From: MPNP01 sp965116235
Lineage (GTDB): Bacteria > Pseudomonadota > Alphaproteobacteria > Rhodobacterales > Rhodobacteraceae
Length of the DNA: 64,000 nucleotides
Direction: 5' to 3'
NCBI GenBank assembly: GCA_965116235.1
Contig: OZ220496.1
Span: 1,054,001-1,118,000 of the forward strand
The position numbers were made by a program, and so were the translations under genes. Below the pieces are notes generated by a model, which worked only from the letters and a program-made list of their open reading frames with translations, did not search any database and was not told the origin of the DNA. Positions 17,192-27,138 of the stretch are shown in pieces (position 1 is the first letter of the stretch; the number at the start of each line of letters is the position of its first letter).

Positions 17192-18146
17192 AGGCGTCGA
17201 TGATGTCGGATACAATGCGGCTTCGCATGACATCCTTGGAAGTCAGTTCCGAAAACGATATCCCATTGATTCCCTGCAGAATCTTCCGAGCCTGCAGCAG
17301 TCCTGATTCCTTTTTTTTGACAAAGTCAATCTGCGAAACATCACCAGCGATAGCCATTCGAGAACCCATGCCTAGACGGGTCAGCAGCATCAGCATTTGC
17401 ATGTTTGTCGTATTTTGCGCCTCATCCAGAATGATGAAGCAACGGGATAGAGTTCGTCCACGCATGAAAGCCAGAGGGGCAATTTCAATCCTGCTTTCAT
17501 CCAGAAAATTGGTGATCACCTTGCTTGGCAGGAACTCATGCAGAGCGTCGTACAACGGTTGCATGAAGGGGTCGATCTTGTCTCTCAGGTCACCCGGCAG
17601 AAAGCCGAGCCGTTCCCCGGCCTCCACAGCCGGTCGAGTCAATACGATCCGATCGACTTCCTTGTTCATGAGGCTGGCGACCGCCACGGCCACGGCAAGA
17701 TAGGTCTTGCCGGTGCCTGCAGGGCCTATGCCAAAGGCAATTTTCTTCCGAAAGAGATTCTTGACATACCTTTCCTGAGGCAAGGATTTCGGCCGAACAG
17801 CAATCTTTCGGGTTACAATCTCCACGCTGGATCGAAACTCCCTGGGCTCATCCTTCGGGTCAGAATCTCGGCTTGCTGGAGTTTGGGTTGACATAGTCTC
17901 CGCCAGTTTCAATTCGTCGACCGATTGTCCCTTGCTGACTTGTTCATACAGCGACAGAAGAGCCTTATTGCCATGCTCAACCTGGTCTGGAGTTCCAACT
18001 AGAGACAGGGAGTTGCCTTTGGGCATGATCTGGAGACCAAGATGTTCTTCAATCTGTCTGAGGTTGCGGTCACAAACGCCGCACAATTCAAGAAGAAGAC
18101 GATTGTCCGGAAACTCAATCCGCTTGCTGACCAAGGCTAAGTCCAA
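17172..18146 (-). CDS. phoH: PhoH-like ATPase
   Basis: Cytoplasmic ATPase of the PhoH family, probably RNA-associated. Walker A is GPAGTGKTYLA, Walker B FIILDEAQNTT, followed by GDVSQIDF. An N-terminal KH-like segment precedes the ATPase domain. The protein is 324 residues from TTG 18146, the only fitting start after the upstream TGA, with GGGG as ribosome site. It is first in the operon phoH-ybeY-ybeX. Confidence 0.92.
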   Translation of the reverse strand: MDLALVSKRIEFPDNRLLLELCGVCDRNLRQIEEHLGLQIMPKGNSLSLVGTPDQVEHGNKALLSLYEQVSKGQSVDELKLAETMSTQTPASRDSDPKDEPREFRSSVEIVTRKIAVRPKSLPQERYVKNLFRKKIAFGIGPAGTGKTYLAVAVAVASLMNKEVDRIVLTRPAVEAGERLGFLPGDLRDKIDPFMQPLYDALHEFLPSKVITNFLDESRIEIAPLAFMRGRTLSRCFIILDEAQNTTNMQMLMLLTRLGMGSRMAIAGDVSQIDFVKKKESGLLQARKILQGINGISFSELTSKDVMRSRIVSDIIDAYAKQNS

Positions 18147-18304
18147 GAACCAACCCCGAAAGTCAGCGGAAGCATTTCAACTGTCAAAATAGATTCTCTC
18201 TATTCAAACAAGAACACTCCTTTTGTTCTGCAATTCATTACAATCGGCGAACATTGTATCAGGTTGTCCCGAGTCATTGCAACCAATTATTTTGCCCAGC
18301 CGTT

Positions 18305-19627
18305 CTAGGCCTCTTTCAGGACTTTCTCGAGAATGCCGATGATCTCGTCCAAGTGTGGCTTCTCCGCAATCAAAGGCGGAGACATGGCGATGATATCGCC
18401 AGTTACTCGGACAAGCATCCCATGATTGAAGGCTTCCACAAAAGTGTCGAATCCCCTCTTGCCGGGTGCTCCGGGGAACGGCTCGAGTTCCACCGCGCCA
18501 ACAAACCCTTCATTGCGAATATCGATAATGTTGGGAAGGCCTTGCAAGGAATGGATCAGGTCTTCCCAGTATGGTGCAATCGATTTGGCCCTAGCGAACA
18601 GCTCCTCTTCAGCATAAACATCAAGAGTGGCCAGACCGGCAGCACTGGCAACAGGATTGCCTGAGTATGTGTAGCCGTGGAACAGCTCGATCAGATATTC
18701 GGGGCCGGTCATGAACGCATCATGAATCTCTTTGGATACCAGGACGCCGCCCATCGGAATGATACCATTGGTCAAGCCTTTGGCACAGGTTATCATGTCT
18801 GGGGTTATGTCGTAATGGACCGCACCAAAAGACTCGCCCAGACGGCCAAAACCAGTTATGACTTCATCAAAAATCAGCAATATGTCGTGCCTGGTGCAGA
18901 TGTCCCGCACTCGTTCCAGATAGCCCTTTGGTGGAACCAGGACACCGGTTGAACCGGCAACGGGTTCGACGATGACTGCGGCAATGGTTTCGGCGCCATG
19001 CAGGGCACACAGTCTCTCCAGATCATCCGCCAATTCGACGCCATGCTCCGGTTGACCCCTCGTGAAAGCATTTTTTTCGGGCAGATGAGTATGGCGAAGA
19101 TGATCGACTCCGGTCAGCAAGGAACCATAGACCTTTCGATTGTTGACGATCCCCCCAACCGAAATGCCGCCGAAATTGACCCCATGATAGCCGCGCTCGC
19201 GGCCGATGAGACGGGTTCGTTCTCCCTGACCCTTGGCGCGATGGTAAGCCAGGGCGATCTTCAGGGCACTGTCAACAGCCTCAGATCCGGAATTGGTAAA
19301 GATCACATGGTCCAACCCTTCAGGTGCGATATCAATCACCTTGGTGGCCAGTTCGAATACCTTGGGATGGCCGATCTGAAACGAAGGGCAGTAATCCAGT
19401 TCTGCCACTTGCTTCTGGACGGCTTCAACAATGCGGGGGTGACGATGTCCAGCGTTCACGCACCAAAGTCCAGCACAGGAATCGATAACCTTTGTTCCAG
19501 TGCCTGAAGTATAGTACATGCCGTCTGCATCAACCAGCATGCGTGGCGACTTCTTGAACTGCCTGTTTGCCGTAAACGGCATCCAGCAAGCAGTCAGATC
19601 GTTGGGTCGTGAATAGTCAGGCATCAT
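18305..19627 (-). CDS. omega-amino acid--pyruvate aminotransferase
   Basis: Class III PLP aminotransferase of 440 residues. The best match by pattern is the beta-alanine/omega-amino acid:pyruvate group: WMPFTANRQFK at the start, CAGLWCVNAGH, TNSGSEAVDSALK, IFDEVITGFGRLG and TCAKGLTNG with the PLP lysine, then YTYSGNPVA. It would move an amino group from beta-alanine or similar compounds to pyruvate. It lies alone, ahead of the thiolase-ligase pair on the same strand, with 164 bases between. Confidence 0.9.
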   Translation of the reverse strand: MMPDYSRPNDLTACWMPFTANRQFKKSPRMLVDADGMYYTSGTGTKVIDSCAGLWCVNAGHRHPRIVEAVQKQVAELDYCPSFQIGHPKVFELATKVIDIAPEGLDHVIFTNSGSEAVDSALKIALAYHRAKGQGERTRLIGRERGYHGVNFGGISVGGIVNNRKVYGSLLTGVDHLRHTHLPEKNAFTRGQPEHGVELADDLERLCALHGAETIAAVIVEPVAGSTGVLVPPKGYLERVRDICTRHDILLIFDEVITGFGRLGESFGAVHYDITPDMITCAKGLTNGIIPMGGVLVSKEIHDAFMTGPEYLIELFHGYTYSGNPVASAAGLATLDVYAEEELFARAKSIAPYWEDLIHSLQGLPNIIDIRNEGFVGAVELEPFPGAPGKRGFDTFVEAFNHGMLVRVTGDIIAMSPPLIAEKPHLDEIIGILEKVLKEA

Positions 19628-19791
19628 ACACTCCTAAAACTCTCTCTCAAGCAAGTTGGACGACAAGCATCTTCACATGCAATGTAGGAGTTTATACGAC
19701 AATTGCAGATGCAACGAAAAAAATTCCGGACGTTTCGTCAATTCAGATTGGCCGAGGCAGTCCGTTGAGCACGTGAGGCTTTCAAGTTTTC

Positions 19792-20907
19792 TCAGGCCTC
19801 CATTACCACAGCCGTGCCAATTCCTCCTGCAGAGGGAATGGCTGCCAACCCGTACCCGCCATCGGACAGCAGTTCGTGAAACAGGCGTACAGCCAAGATT
19901 GCTCCTGAAGCTCCGACCGGATGTCCTCGAGCCAGCGCACCTCCCTTGCGGTTGATACGACTGGTGTCGAGGTTCAGGGAATTCATGCAGGCGAGCGTCT
20001 GCGCCGAATAGGCTTCCATGAGTTCGATGGCCGTTATCTGACTGTATCGAAGACCCTCCGATTGCATGGCCTTCTTGATGGCCGGTACGGCAGCCAAACC
20101 TGGCAGAAGAGGATTGTCACCCATTGTTGTCCCGTTTCCGACCCGAAGGCCTTTCATTTCTCTGTCCTTCAGGAACTGCTCGGACACCACCACAAGGAAA
20201 GCTGCCCCGTCAGCGGCAACGGCGGCGTTGGCATGCGTGATGGCGCCCACAATCGTCTTGGCCCGGCGACATGTTTCCAGGGTGAGGTTTCGAGTGAATG
20301 GGTCTCTGTCCAATGACACGCCCTCAATTTGGACGATTTCGCCGTTCAATCGATTTTGATACTTTCGCGCCAGAGTGTGGCTACGAACGGCCCACTCGTC
20401 CTGCTGCTCGCGGGTGATGCCCGACGCGGTAGCCAAATCGTCCGCGGCCTTGGCCATGTCGGGATCATGATCCGGCCACGGGGTAAAGGGTGCCTGATCG
20501 ATGGGCTTGTCTTCATATCCGTCAGCCGAGAGGAGGAACACCTTCGGTCTTTGCGAGTAACTTTCAACACCTCCGGCCAGCACTACCTGCGCTTGACCGC
20601 TCTGTATCAGAGCCTTGGCTACAAGCAGGGTATCCAGCCCGCTGACACACTGACGGTCAACGGTCATTCCAGCCACCGTTTCATTCAGATTCAGTTTCAG
20701 GCCGATTGATCGGGCTGGATTGCCGCCGGGCCCCAAAACATTGCCGAGAACCAATTCGTCGATGTCTCTTGTGTTGACCCCCGAGCGCCGAATGCACTCC
20801 TCGGCTACAGTGGCTCCAAGCGTGAAAATGTCTACGTTTCTTAGCGGCCCTTGACGTGGAGCAACAGGTGACCGGCAGGCAGCCACAACAAAGACGTTGG
20901 TGTTCAT
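19792..20907 (-). CDS. thiolase-family protein with altered active site
   Basis: Thiolase fold of 371 residues, slightly short. The nucleophilic Cys is present (DRQCVSG, C87) and so is the active-site His (GGALARGHPVGASG). The usual NEAF motif is MEAY here, and the C-terminal CxGGG Cys is replaced (IPSAGGIGT), so ordinary thiolysis or condensation is doubtful. The start overlaps the stop of the upstream acyl ligase (ATGA), so both probably act on the same acyl chain. It could be a diverged acyl transferase or condensing enzyme. Confidence 0.85.
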   Translation of the reverse strand: MNTNVFVVAACRSPVAPRQGPLRNVDIFTLGATVAEECIRRSGVNTRDIDELVLGNVLGPGGNPARSIGLKLNLNETVAGMTVDRQCVSGLDTLLVAKALIQSGQAQVVLAGGVESYSQRPKVFLLSADGYEDKPIDQAPFTPWPDHDPDMAKAADDLATASGITREQQDEWAVRSHTLARKYQNRLNGEIVQIEGVSLDRDPFTRNLTLETCRRAKTIVGAITHANAAVAADGAAFLVVVSEQFLKDREMKGLRVGNGTTMGDNPLLPGLAAVPAIKKAMQSEGLRYSQITAIELMEAYSAQTLACMNSLNLDTSRINRKGGALARGHPVGASGAILAVRLFHELLSDGGYGLAAIPSAGGIGTAVVMEA

Positions 20908-22214
20908 GGTCTGAAGTCTGGGTATGAGCGAAGTGTTTTGAGGTCCAGCTTGCCGGAAGGAAGCAATGGAGGTGAGGAGTCAATCAGTTGTATTGACTTT
21001 GGTGTTTTTTGATCTCCCAAATCCTGTCGGCATCGATTGACGATGTCTTTTTTGCTAATGCGTCCGCGGGTTGCAAACACGCACGCATTCATTTGCTGGC
21101 CGCGAAGCCTGTCAGAAGATGGATAAACGTAGGCTGCCTCGACATTGGGTAGTTGCTGCAAGTAAGTTTCAATCTCCTCGGGATGGATGTTCACATCCGC
21201 TGACATGATCATGCGGTCGATTCGGCCTCGAATGTAAAGATTGTCCCTGCTGTCGAAGCAACCGATTTCCCCCGTCAGGATCATCTCCTGCCTGAAGGGC
21301 GCAAACCCTTCTGCGGTGAGGAAACCGCTCGCACAAAAGGGCGATTGGACAGCAATTCGACCCATTTCCTCACAAGGCAGGGGAGCATCGTTTTCATCCA
21401 GAATGCGAACCATGGTGTGGGGATAGGGCGTTCCAACCGAATCCCGGGGTGTTGATGGCGAGGTCAGGCTGATGAAACTGGCTTCCGTTGAGCCGTAGAA
21501 CTCTATGATTTTCGCTTCGGGAAACACCTGACTGAGTTGATCGTGCATCACTGTGGAAAGCTTTGATCCCCCAACGACAATCGTGCTTACACCAATCAGA
21601 GGCTTTGCCCGGTGACCCGCAAAAGCCCTGACCAACAAGTTCAGCTGGACTGGAGTGGCATATATAAGGGATATGCCGAGTTCACGGATTCTGACCAATT
21701 GGGTTTGGGGTAGAAATGGCTTCAGCATATGTACATCCGCTCCCAAGTACAGTCCTTCCAATGCCCCGTAGAGAGTGATCGAGTGGACAATGTCCCCGAG
21801 CAGGCCATACCTCTCGCCAGGATTGATGGGCCAGAGTTCGGTATTGACTTGAAAGCTCCTGATCCATGATTGTTGGGTTCGCAGGATCTGTTTGGGCATA
21901 CCTGCAGTTCCTCCGCTGGACACGACGAAGTATGGTTCGTTTTGAATGTGGGGCCGGGTTTTGGCCAGCAGACTTTCGCTTAATGCGAGGATCTTCTGCG
22001 GGTCGGAACAAATTCTGAATCCCCTGCCTTGCCTGACGGCTCGGAACAATTCAAGGAAGGACATTGGAGCGGAGGTTATGGCCTTGATTGTTGCCAGCGG
22101 CGAGATGGCAGTTGAATCGTCTTTTGCCAAGGCGCAGAAGTTCCGGCAATCGTCATGGGCAACGACTCCAGACCGGGTTACCAGTCTTGATTTTGGGTGC
22201 CAGAAGAATTCCAT
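20904..22214 (-). CDS. AMP-dependent acyl-CoA ligase (ANL superfamily)
   Basis: Activates a carboxylic acid as its adenylate, then as a thioester. Motifs in order: SSGGTAGMPKQI (ATP loop), YGSTEAS, TGEIGCFD, LYIRGRIDRMIM hinge, and PSGKLDLKTL with the catalytic Lys. At 436 residues it is compact for the family. It is translationally coupled to the thiolase-like protein. The substrate cannot be read from the sequence. Confidence 0.88.
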   Translation of the reverse strand: MEFFWHPKSRLVTRSGVVAHDDCRNFCALAKDDSTAISPLATIKAITSAPMSFLELFRAVRQGRGFRICSDPQKILALSESLLAKTRPHIQNEPYFVVSSGGTAGMPKQILRTQQSWIRSFQVNTELWPINPGERYGLLGDIVHSITLYGALEGLYLGADVHMLKPFLPQTQLVRIRELGISLIYATPVQLNLLVRAFAGHRAKPLIGVSTIVVGGSKLSTVMHDQLSQVFPEAKIIEFYGSTEASFISLTSPSTPRDSVGTPYPHTMVRILDENDAPLPCEEMGRIAVQSPFCASGFLTAEGFAPFRQEMILTGEIGCFDSRDNLYIRGRIDRMIMSADVNIHPEEIETYLQQLPNVEAAYVYPSSDRLRGQQMNACVFATRGRISKKDIVNRCRQDLGDQKTPKSIQLIDSSPPLLPSGKLDLKTLRSYPDFRP

Positions 22215-22353
22215 TTGGGCCTACGCTAACATAATGTCGAGATGATGAAACATGCCAAGCGAATTGCCTTCATCCAGCATATTCAGAGTACAGGTGTGCA
22301 GTCGAATATTCGTTTCAACCCAGACAGGTTCAGCACTCGTTCCGTCAAATTTT

Positions 22354-23178
22354 TTAACTGTCCCGAGCAAGTTCGTTCAGGAAGACCGACAAGTTGTCAT
22401 CGCTGATCAAGGCAATCTCGTCCTTGTCAGGGAAGTGATCAGACAATACAGCCTTTTTGAAAGACTTCAGAGCCTTGACCCTTTCGCGTTTCATGGTTTC
22501 CTTCAGCTCAAAAAGGTTGCCGAACGATCGGGCGTGGCGGGGGGAAAGGGACTGTTCGCCACAAATATCGTTCTGAAACAGATAGATGACATCTCCGCCC
22601 GGGCCAGAGCCCAGTGACATGGTGATCAGGCGTGTCCGCCTTGAAATCTCCGTCATCAATCGTGCTGGGATGACTTCGGCTTCGACCGAGAAGGCACCGG
22701 CATCTTCCATGCGCCTGAACGATCTCCAGAGTTCCATGGCTTCACCAGGTCGGGAGCCAACGGCTCTCAAGCCACCCTTCCAGGTACACTTTCGAGGAAC
22801 CAGGCCGAGGTGACACATGACGGGGATGTCTTCCTTGGCAAGCATTTCGACGATATGGGGACCACGGGCGGTATAGATCGAGTCGGCACCAGCCTTGAGG
22901 GCAGCAAAAGCGGCCGTGAGGATGTCTTTTTCTGTGGGATGATCGGGGATGGCAATGGCGGCTGTGAAAAACAGGTTCGGTGAGCCCAGCCGCACAGCCT
23001 CGGTATTTTGGGCATTCCCCATTATGAGGTCGATCCCAGCTTCCTCGGCGGCAAGGGCTTCTTCGGTCGTGTTCGCAGTTGTCTGAGTCAGCTTTTTCTT
23101 GCCCTTCAGTTCAAGAAGGTCTGCTGCAGTCAGATTCCGCCGAGCCGGCCTTGCATCCCAAGTATAGATTCGCTTCAT
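22354..23178 (-). CDS. PanB-like enzyme (ketopantoate hydroxymethyltransferase family)
   Basis: A TIM-barrel protein of 274 residues. Segments match the PanB/PEP-mutase superfamily: VMCHLGLVPRKCTWKGG, MEDAGAFSVEAEVIPARLMTEI, SLGSGPGGDVIYLF. The AEEAGIDLIMGN start replaces the usual opening, and the C-terminal part differs from housekeeping PanB, so the substrate may not be ketoisovalerate. It lies between the ligase and an SDR gene on the same strand. Confidence 0.75.
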   Translation of the reverse strand: MKRIYTWDARPARRNLTAADLLELKGKKKLTQTTANTTEEALAAEEAGIDLIMGNAQNTEAVRLGSPNLFFTAAIAIPDHPTEKDILTAAFAALKAGADSIYTARGPHIVEMLAKEDIPVMCHLGLVPRKCTWKGGLRAVGSRPGEAMELWRSFRRMEDAGAFSVEAEVIPARLMTEISRRTRLITMSLGSGPGGDVIYLFQNDICGEQSLSPRHARSFGNLFELKETMKRERVKALKSFKKAVLSDHFPDKDEIALISDDNLSVFLNELARDS

Positions 23179-23340
23179 TCGAACTTTCTTCCATAGACGA
23201 TCTGTGGTTCAGCATGGAGTGGTCAGCCGTAACGCACCACTTCAGAGAATCATGACCCACGCCGTACCGAAGACTGCTTGCGATCTTCTGTCCTCGACGG
23301 CCACGGGTCAATCGCAAGGGCAGGATAACCAGCTTCGCGC

Positions 23341-24120
23341 TCAGATCCAACCCGCATCGACGATAAAGTTCTGAGCCGAACACATGCGGGACTGATCAGA
23401 GGCAAGAAACAGAGCCAGAGCTGAAATGTCCTCAGGCAAAACCCGACCGGCCAGGCGCTGATTTTGATCCAACGCCTTGTTGGCCTCGTCATCAACCCAT
23501 AAATCCAACTGTCTTTGAGTCATGACCCATCCTGGGACAATGGTGTTGAATCGGATATTATGCTTGCCCAAATCAGTTGCAAAGCACCGTGTCATGCCAT
23601 GAACACCGGCCTTTGAGGTCCCATAGATTGGAAGATTCTGGGAACCGACATACCAGCTTGATGACCCAAAGTTGACGATTGACCCGCCGCCGAATTTTAT
23701 CATTGCGGGCAACACGGTCTGGATGGCAAAAAAGCTGTGGGCCAGATTCACGGCAACTATGGAGGAAAACTGCTCCGGGGTAACGTCGGACCACTCGTGC
23801 CGGGTGTCATTGGCGGCATTGTTAAGCAGGGCCTTGCAGGGCCCGTTGCGTTCGATGAAATCCCGAATGACAGCCTGATAGTCTTCTGTCTCGGTGATGT
23901 CGCAACGGGTAAACTCCACTTTGCAACCCGCGCCATTGAGTTCAGCCGCCAAGGCGTGCCCCGCCTGCGCGTCGATATCAACGAAACCGACGACTGAACC
24001 CTGATGGGCAAAATCCTTGACCAAGGATTCACCAATACCTGTTGCACCACCGGAAATGAAGACGTTTCGTCCTTCCAGACAGTAATACTTGACTTTGCTG
24101 ATGGGGATAGCGTTGGACAT
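23341..24120 (-). CDS. SDR-family NAD(P)-dependent oxidoreductase
   Basis: Classical short-chain dehydrogenase of 259 residues. The cofactor motif is SGGATGIG near residue 23, NNAAND is the usual NNAG region, and the catalytic residues lie in NFGSSSWYV and YGTSKAG. The C-terminus ends VDAGWI, the family pattern. Similarity of layout to sugar dehydrogenases and the adjacent aldose epimerase suggest a sugar substrate; this is inference. Confidence 0.87.
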   Translation of the reverse strand: MSNAIPISKVKYYCLEGRNVFISGGATGIGESLVKDFAHQGSVVGFVDIDAQAGHALAAELNGAGCKVEFTRCDITETEDYQAVIRDFIERNGPCKALLNNAANDTRHEWSDVTPEQFSSIVAVNLAHSFFAIQTVLPAMIKFGGGSIVNFGSSSWYVGSQNLPIYGTSKAGVHGMTRCFATDLGKHNIRFNTIVPGWVMTQRQLDLWVDDEANKALDQNQRLAGRVLPEDISALALFLASDQSRMCSAQNFIVDAGWI

Positions 24121-24271
24121 GGAAAGCCTTGATTGTTGTGAGTTTCACTGAAGTGTATACCAATTGCAGAAGAATAGCATAACTCTATCCCGGCAAAACG
24201 GCAATGTGTCACTTTGTCAATAAAGGAATTGCGAGATACGCCGTGAATGTTCGGTACAGGACTTCCGTCAA

Positions 24272-25192
24272 GTGGCAATGAATGAACAGGCAGGGAGAAC
24301 GGCATTGGTTATTGAAATTGCTTCATCGAATTACACGATTCAAATGAACCCCGACAGGGGAGGACGGGTCGAGAAATTTACCTACGCCAAAGGCAGCGAG
24401 AGCGTCGATATCTTCAAGCCAAAACCCGATATCAACAGTGAGCAGGACGGCATACCCCTGTTTGGCAGTTTTGCCATGGTTCCATTCTGCAATCGGCTGT
24501 TTCCAGCGGTTTTACTGACGAATGAGGGACCTGTCATTGTTCCCGCGAACTGGACTGAGCAAACATGTGCAATCCACGGCTTGGGTTTGAGTGAACCCTG
24601 GAAACCAAATACAGCTGCAAGTCATGCGTGTCAGTTCTCAACCGAACTCAAGTCTCTGGATGGCCGGTGCATTGGGGTCGGCATGCAGGAGTTTGAAGTT
24701 TCCGACGAAAGAGGGTTTGAAACCCGCGTCGGCTTCTTCAACGATCAATTCGAATGGATTTTGGCGGGTTCGGGGTTTCATCCCTGGTTCAATCTTGCCG
24801 TCGGGGAGGCTCAATTGGAGTTTGTCGCGGAAGGGAGGTTTCATACCGATGCAAGATGTATGCCAACGTCATACAGTGAACTTGCAAGCACGGAAGTTTC
24901 ACTGAACTCTCGCACGGATGACGGAATTGATGCTTGCTTCGGAGAGTGGTCTGGCAAGGCAAGGCTGGTCCTCGATGCCCACGCAGTGCCTCTGGAGATA
25001 TCGTCCAGTGCTCCCAACCTGCACGTCTACATCAACAAGGATTTAAGGACGATATGTGTTGAACCGGTCGGTCATGTGACCAACGCTACGCATGACAGAA
25101 GATGGGAACGTTTCGCAGGCATGACCAAGGTTCACTATGGTGAAACCATTTGGCTGGATATGAGAGTATCCTTGCAACATTCATCCGGTTAG
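24272..25192 (+). CDS. aldose 1-epimerase family protein
   Basis: Galactose-mutarotase-like fold, 306 residues. GGRVEKFTY, MVPFCNRL (the family's PF.NR), IHGLGLSEPW and GFHPWFNL are recognisable. It would interconvert anomers of a sugar. It is transcribed divergently from the SDR gene; the 151 bases between must hold both promoters. GTG 24272 has an AGGA site at good spacing; ATG 24278 is the alternative. Confidence 0.8.
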   Translation: MAMNEQAGRTALVIEIASSNYTIQMNPDRGGRVEKFTYAKGSESVDIFKPKPDINSEQDGIPLFGSFAMVPFCNRLFPAVLLTNEGPVIVPANWTEQTCAIHGLGLSEPWKPNTAASHACQFSTELKSLDGRCIGVGMQEFEVSDERGFETRVGFFNDQFEWILAGSGFHPWFNLAVGEAQLEFVAEGRFHTDARCMPTSYSELASTEVSLNSRTDDGIDACFGEWSGKARLVLDAHAVPLEISSSAPNLHVYINKDLRTICVEPVGHVTNATHDRRWERFAGMTKVHYGETIWLDMRVSLQHSSG

Positions 25193-25203
25193 GGAGTTGG
25201 CAT

Positions 25204-26055
25204 CTACTCTTGGCCGGCCTTTTCAAGATCGGTAATGACAATCTTCTTCATCTCAAGCATGACCGGCACAGTTTTTTTGAGGTTCAGGCCAATCAAGCTG
25301 GCCATGTTTGAAGGTAAAACCTGCCAGGAGACCCCATACTTGTCCTTTATCCAACCGCACCGTTCGGCATCGGGTACTGCAGACAAGCTATCCCAGTAAT
25401 AGTCTATTTCCTCCTGATCCCTGCAAGAGATTATCAGGGAGACAGCTTCGTTGAACTCAAAGGTTTCGGCAAGAGCGGATTCAGCTATGCCAAATGCTTG
25501 CCCGTCCAAAATGAGGTGAGCATACTTGATGCAACCAGGCCGTTCTGGTCCCTCTCCTTTCCCGTAACGATCCAGAACTTGCAGTGAAGAGTTCTCAAAG
25601 ATTGAGGAGTAGAATTGGGCAGCCTCCTCGGCCTTGCCATAATTCTTTTTGGTGAACATGAGTGAAGGCATCATGCTTGCCGGCAAGTCATCTTCGGTGA
25701 AATACAGTTGCCAGGAAACTCCATACCTGTCCTCAATCCAGCCATAGCGTTTGCTGAAGTCATATTCCCCAACAGGCATCAGGGGATTTCCTCCGCCTAC
25801 CAGTTGGTCCCAGTACCCATCAACGTCCTCAACTGTCTTGCAGGCTACGAGGAAGGATATGCTCGGATTCTTTTGGAACATTGGACCCGCGCTGATGCCT
25901 TCGATGTCCCGACCACACACCCTGAAGGAAACGACTTCCACGCCGCCAAAGTCATTGATGGATATGACCTCGGAATCGGGAAACACCGCTGCATAGAACT
26001 CGGCTGCTTCAGCCGCTTCAGTGTCAAACCATAGATGTGTAGTCACTCTTTGCAT
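25204..26055 (-). CDS. VOC-family protein with two glyoxalase-like domains
   Basis: A 283-residue tandem of two PhnB/3-demethylubiquinone-methyltransferase-like domains. Each has the pattern F(D/T)..AEEAAEFY..IF, then a YWD.L segment, then CGWI.DKYGVSWQ (second) or YGWIEDRYGVSWQ (first). The family has no single known reaction. It ends 11 bases from the convergent epimerase gene. Confidence 0.85.
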   Translation of the reverse strand: MQRVTTHLWFDTEAAEAAEFYAAVFPDSEVISINDFGGVEVVSFRVCGRDIEGISAGPMFQKNPSISFLVACKTVEDVDGYWDQLVGGGNPLMPVGEYDFSKRYGWIEDRYGVSWQLYFTEDDLPASMMPSLMFTKKNYGKAEEAAQFYSSIFENSSLQVLDRYGKGEGPERPGCIKYAHLILDGQAFGIAESALAETFEFNEAVSLIISCRDQEEIDYYWDSLSAVPDAERCGWIKDKYGVSWQVLPSNMASLIGLNLKKTVPVMLEMKKIVITDLEKAGQE

Positions 26056-26164
26056 AATTTTGATCCTGGTAAGTGGATAAGGTCTGACCCCGAATGCTTA
26101 TCTCGGCAACCGTAAGGAAAGATGCATGTTCAATACGGTCAGTGGACAAGTTGCACTGCTTAAG

Positions 26165-26590
26165 TCAAATGCTGTGCTTGATGTGTGCCTCGACATAATT
26201 CTTGAAGGTGTCCAAAATGCTTTGCCAGCCCATGCGCTGAAACTCTTCATCGTTTTCTGTATCAGGGTCAAAGGTGACCGTTACAGTGGTTGACACATCA
26301 CTCTCGGCGTCAAAATTTACCTTCACCTGACGACCGTCGTCCAAGGTGTAGGTCAGAAGTCTGCCTGTCTCCACTCTGGCGAACTGGCCTGCAAAGTCAA
26401 ACTCCATGCTCTTGTCCTTGGCCGACATTCGATAACTGAATTTTCCTCCGGGAACGAGATCGCTTTCTGCGTGAGGGCATTCCCACTCCTCCGTTGCGAA
26501 GTTCCAGTTAACGATGTGCCGAGGTTCAGTATACTTGTCCCACACCTCACTTACGGGCACACTGATTGTCGCGGATATTTGTATTGGCAC
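26165..26590 (-). CDS. SRPBCC/AHSA1-type protein
   Basis: A 141-residue START-like fold: ISATISVPVSEVWDKYTEP opening, IVNWNFA, GGKFSYRM, and a C-terminal helix QSILDTFKNYVEAHI. These proteins bind hydrophobic ligands or act with Hsp90-like systems; no specific role is visible. It lies upstream of the VOC gene on the same strand, a common pairing. Confidence 0.87.
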   Translation of the reverse strand: MPIQISATISVPVSEVWDKYTEPRHIVNWNFATEEWECPHAESDLVPGGKFSYRMSAKDKSMEFDFAGQFARVETGRLLTYTLDDGRQVKVNFDAESDVSTTVTVTFDPDTENDEEFQRMGWQSILDTFKNYVEAHIKHSI

Positions 26591-27138
26591 TATTCGCTGT
26601 CCTTACCGAGAGTCAATTCTTTAGCGTTTTTGCCTCAGAGCCTGATCCAGATTGCAAAGCTTTGTGACATTCGTTGCTTCAAAGCCGAGATTAGCGTGAT
26701 AGGAGGTTATTATGGCTTGGACAAGGATCAATCGCAAGCAATTTTGCCGCTCGCCAGAAGAGTGTGATGAAAGTGAGACCGCAGATGAGGAGTATATTTC
26801 GATTAAGTCTTCTTTGCTGCCCTCTGGGCTAAAGATGATATCGCTTGTCAATGGACGAATTAGATGGCTGGCACGGTGCAAATGAAGTTGCAATGACCAC
26901 CTGAGATTATCAAAAACTGGGTTCATGCGATTTCCTGATCGCAGGTTCGGATTGCAGAATTTTATTGTGTTTGGTTGAACCGGCACTGACATTGGATCAA
27001 AGGCCATTAACTTGCTTTTGTGAGCGTGCTGAATTGCGTGCAGCTCACTTTGTGCTGCTATCTGGCATGCTGGCCATAAAAAGCGGTAAGAGATCAAAAA
27101 GTCTTAATCGAACAGTAATTCAGATGCCCTGATTTCAG
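26591..27138. other. no confidently supported gene
   Basis: A 158-codon minus-strand frame (27097-26621) is open here, but its composition is unusual, its start is weak and no family is recognisable. I treat it as probably non-coding. Confidence 0.4.

Noticed and set aside
26621..27097. 158-codon minus-strand frame
   Set aside because: Unusual composition, no ribosome site and no recognisable family.
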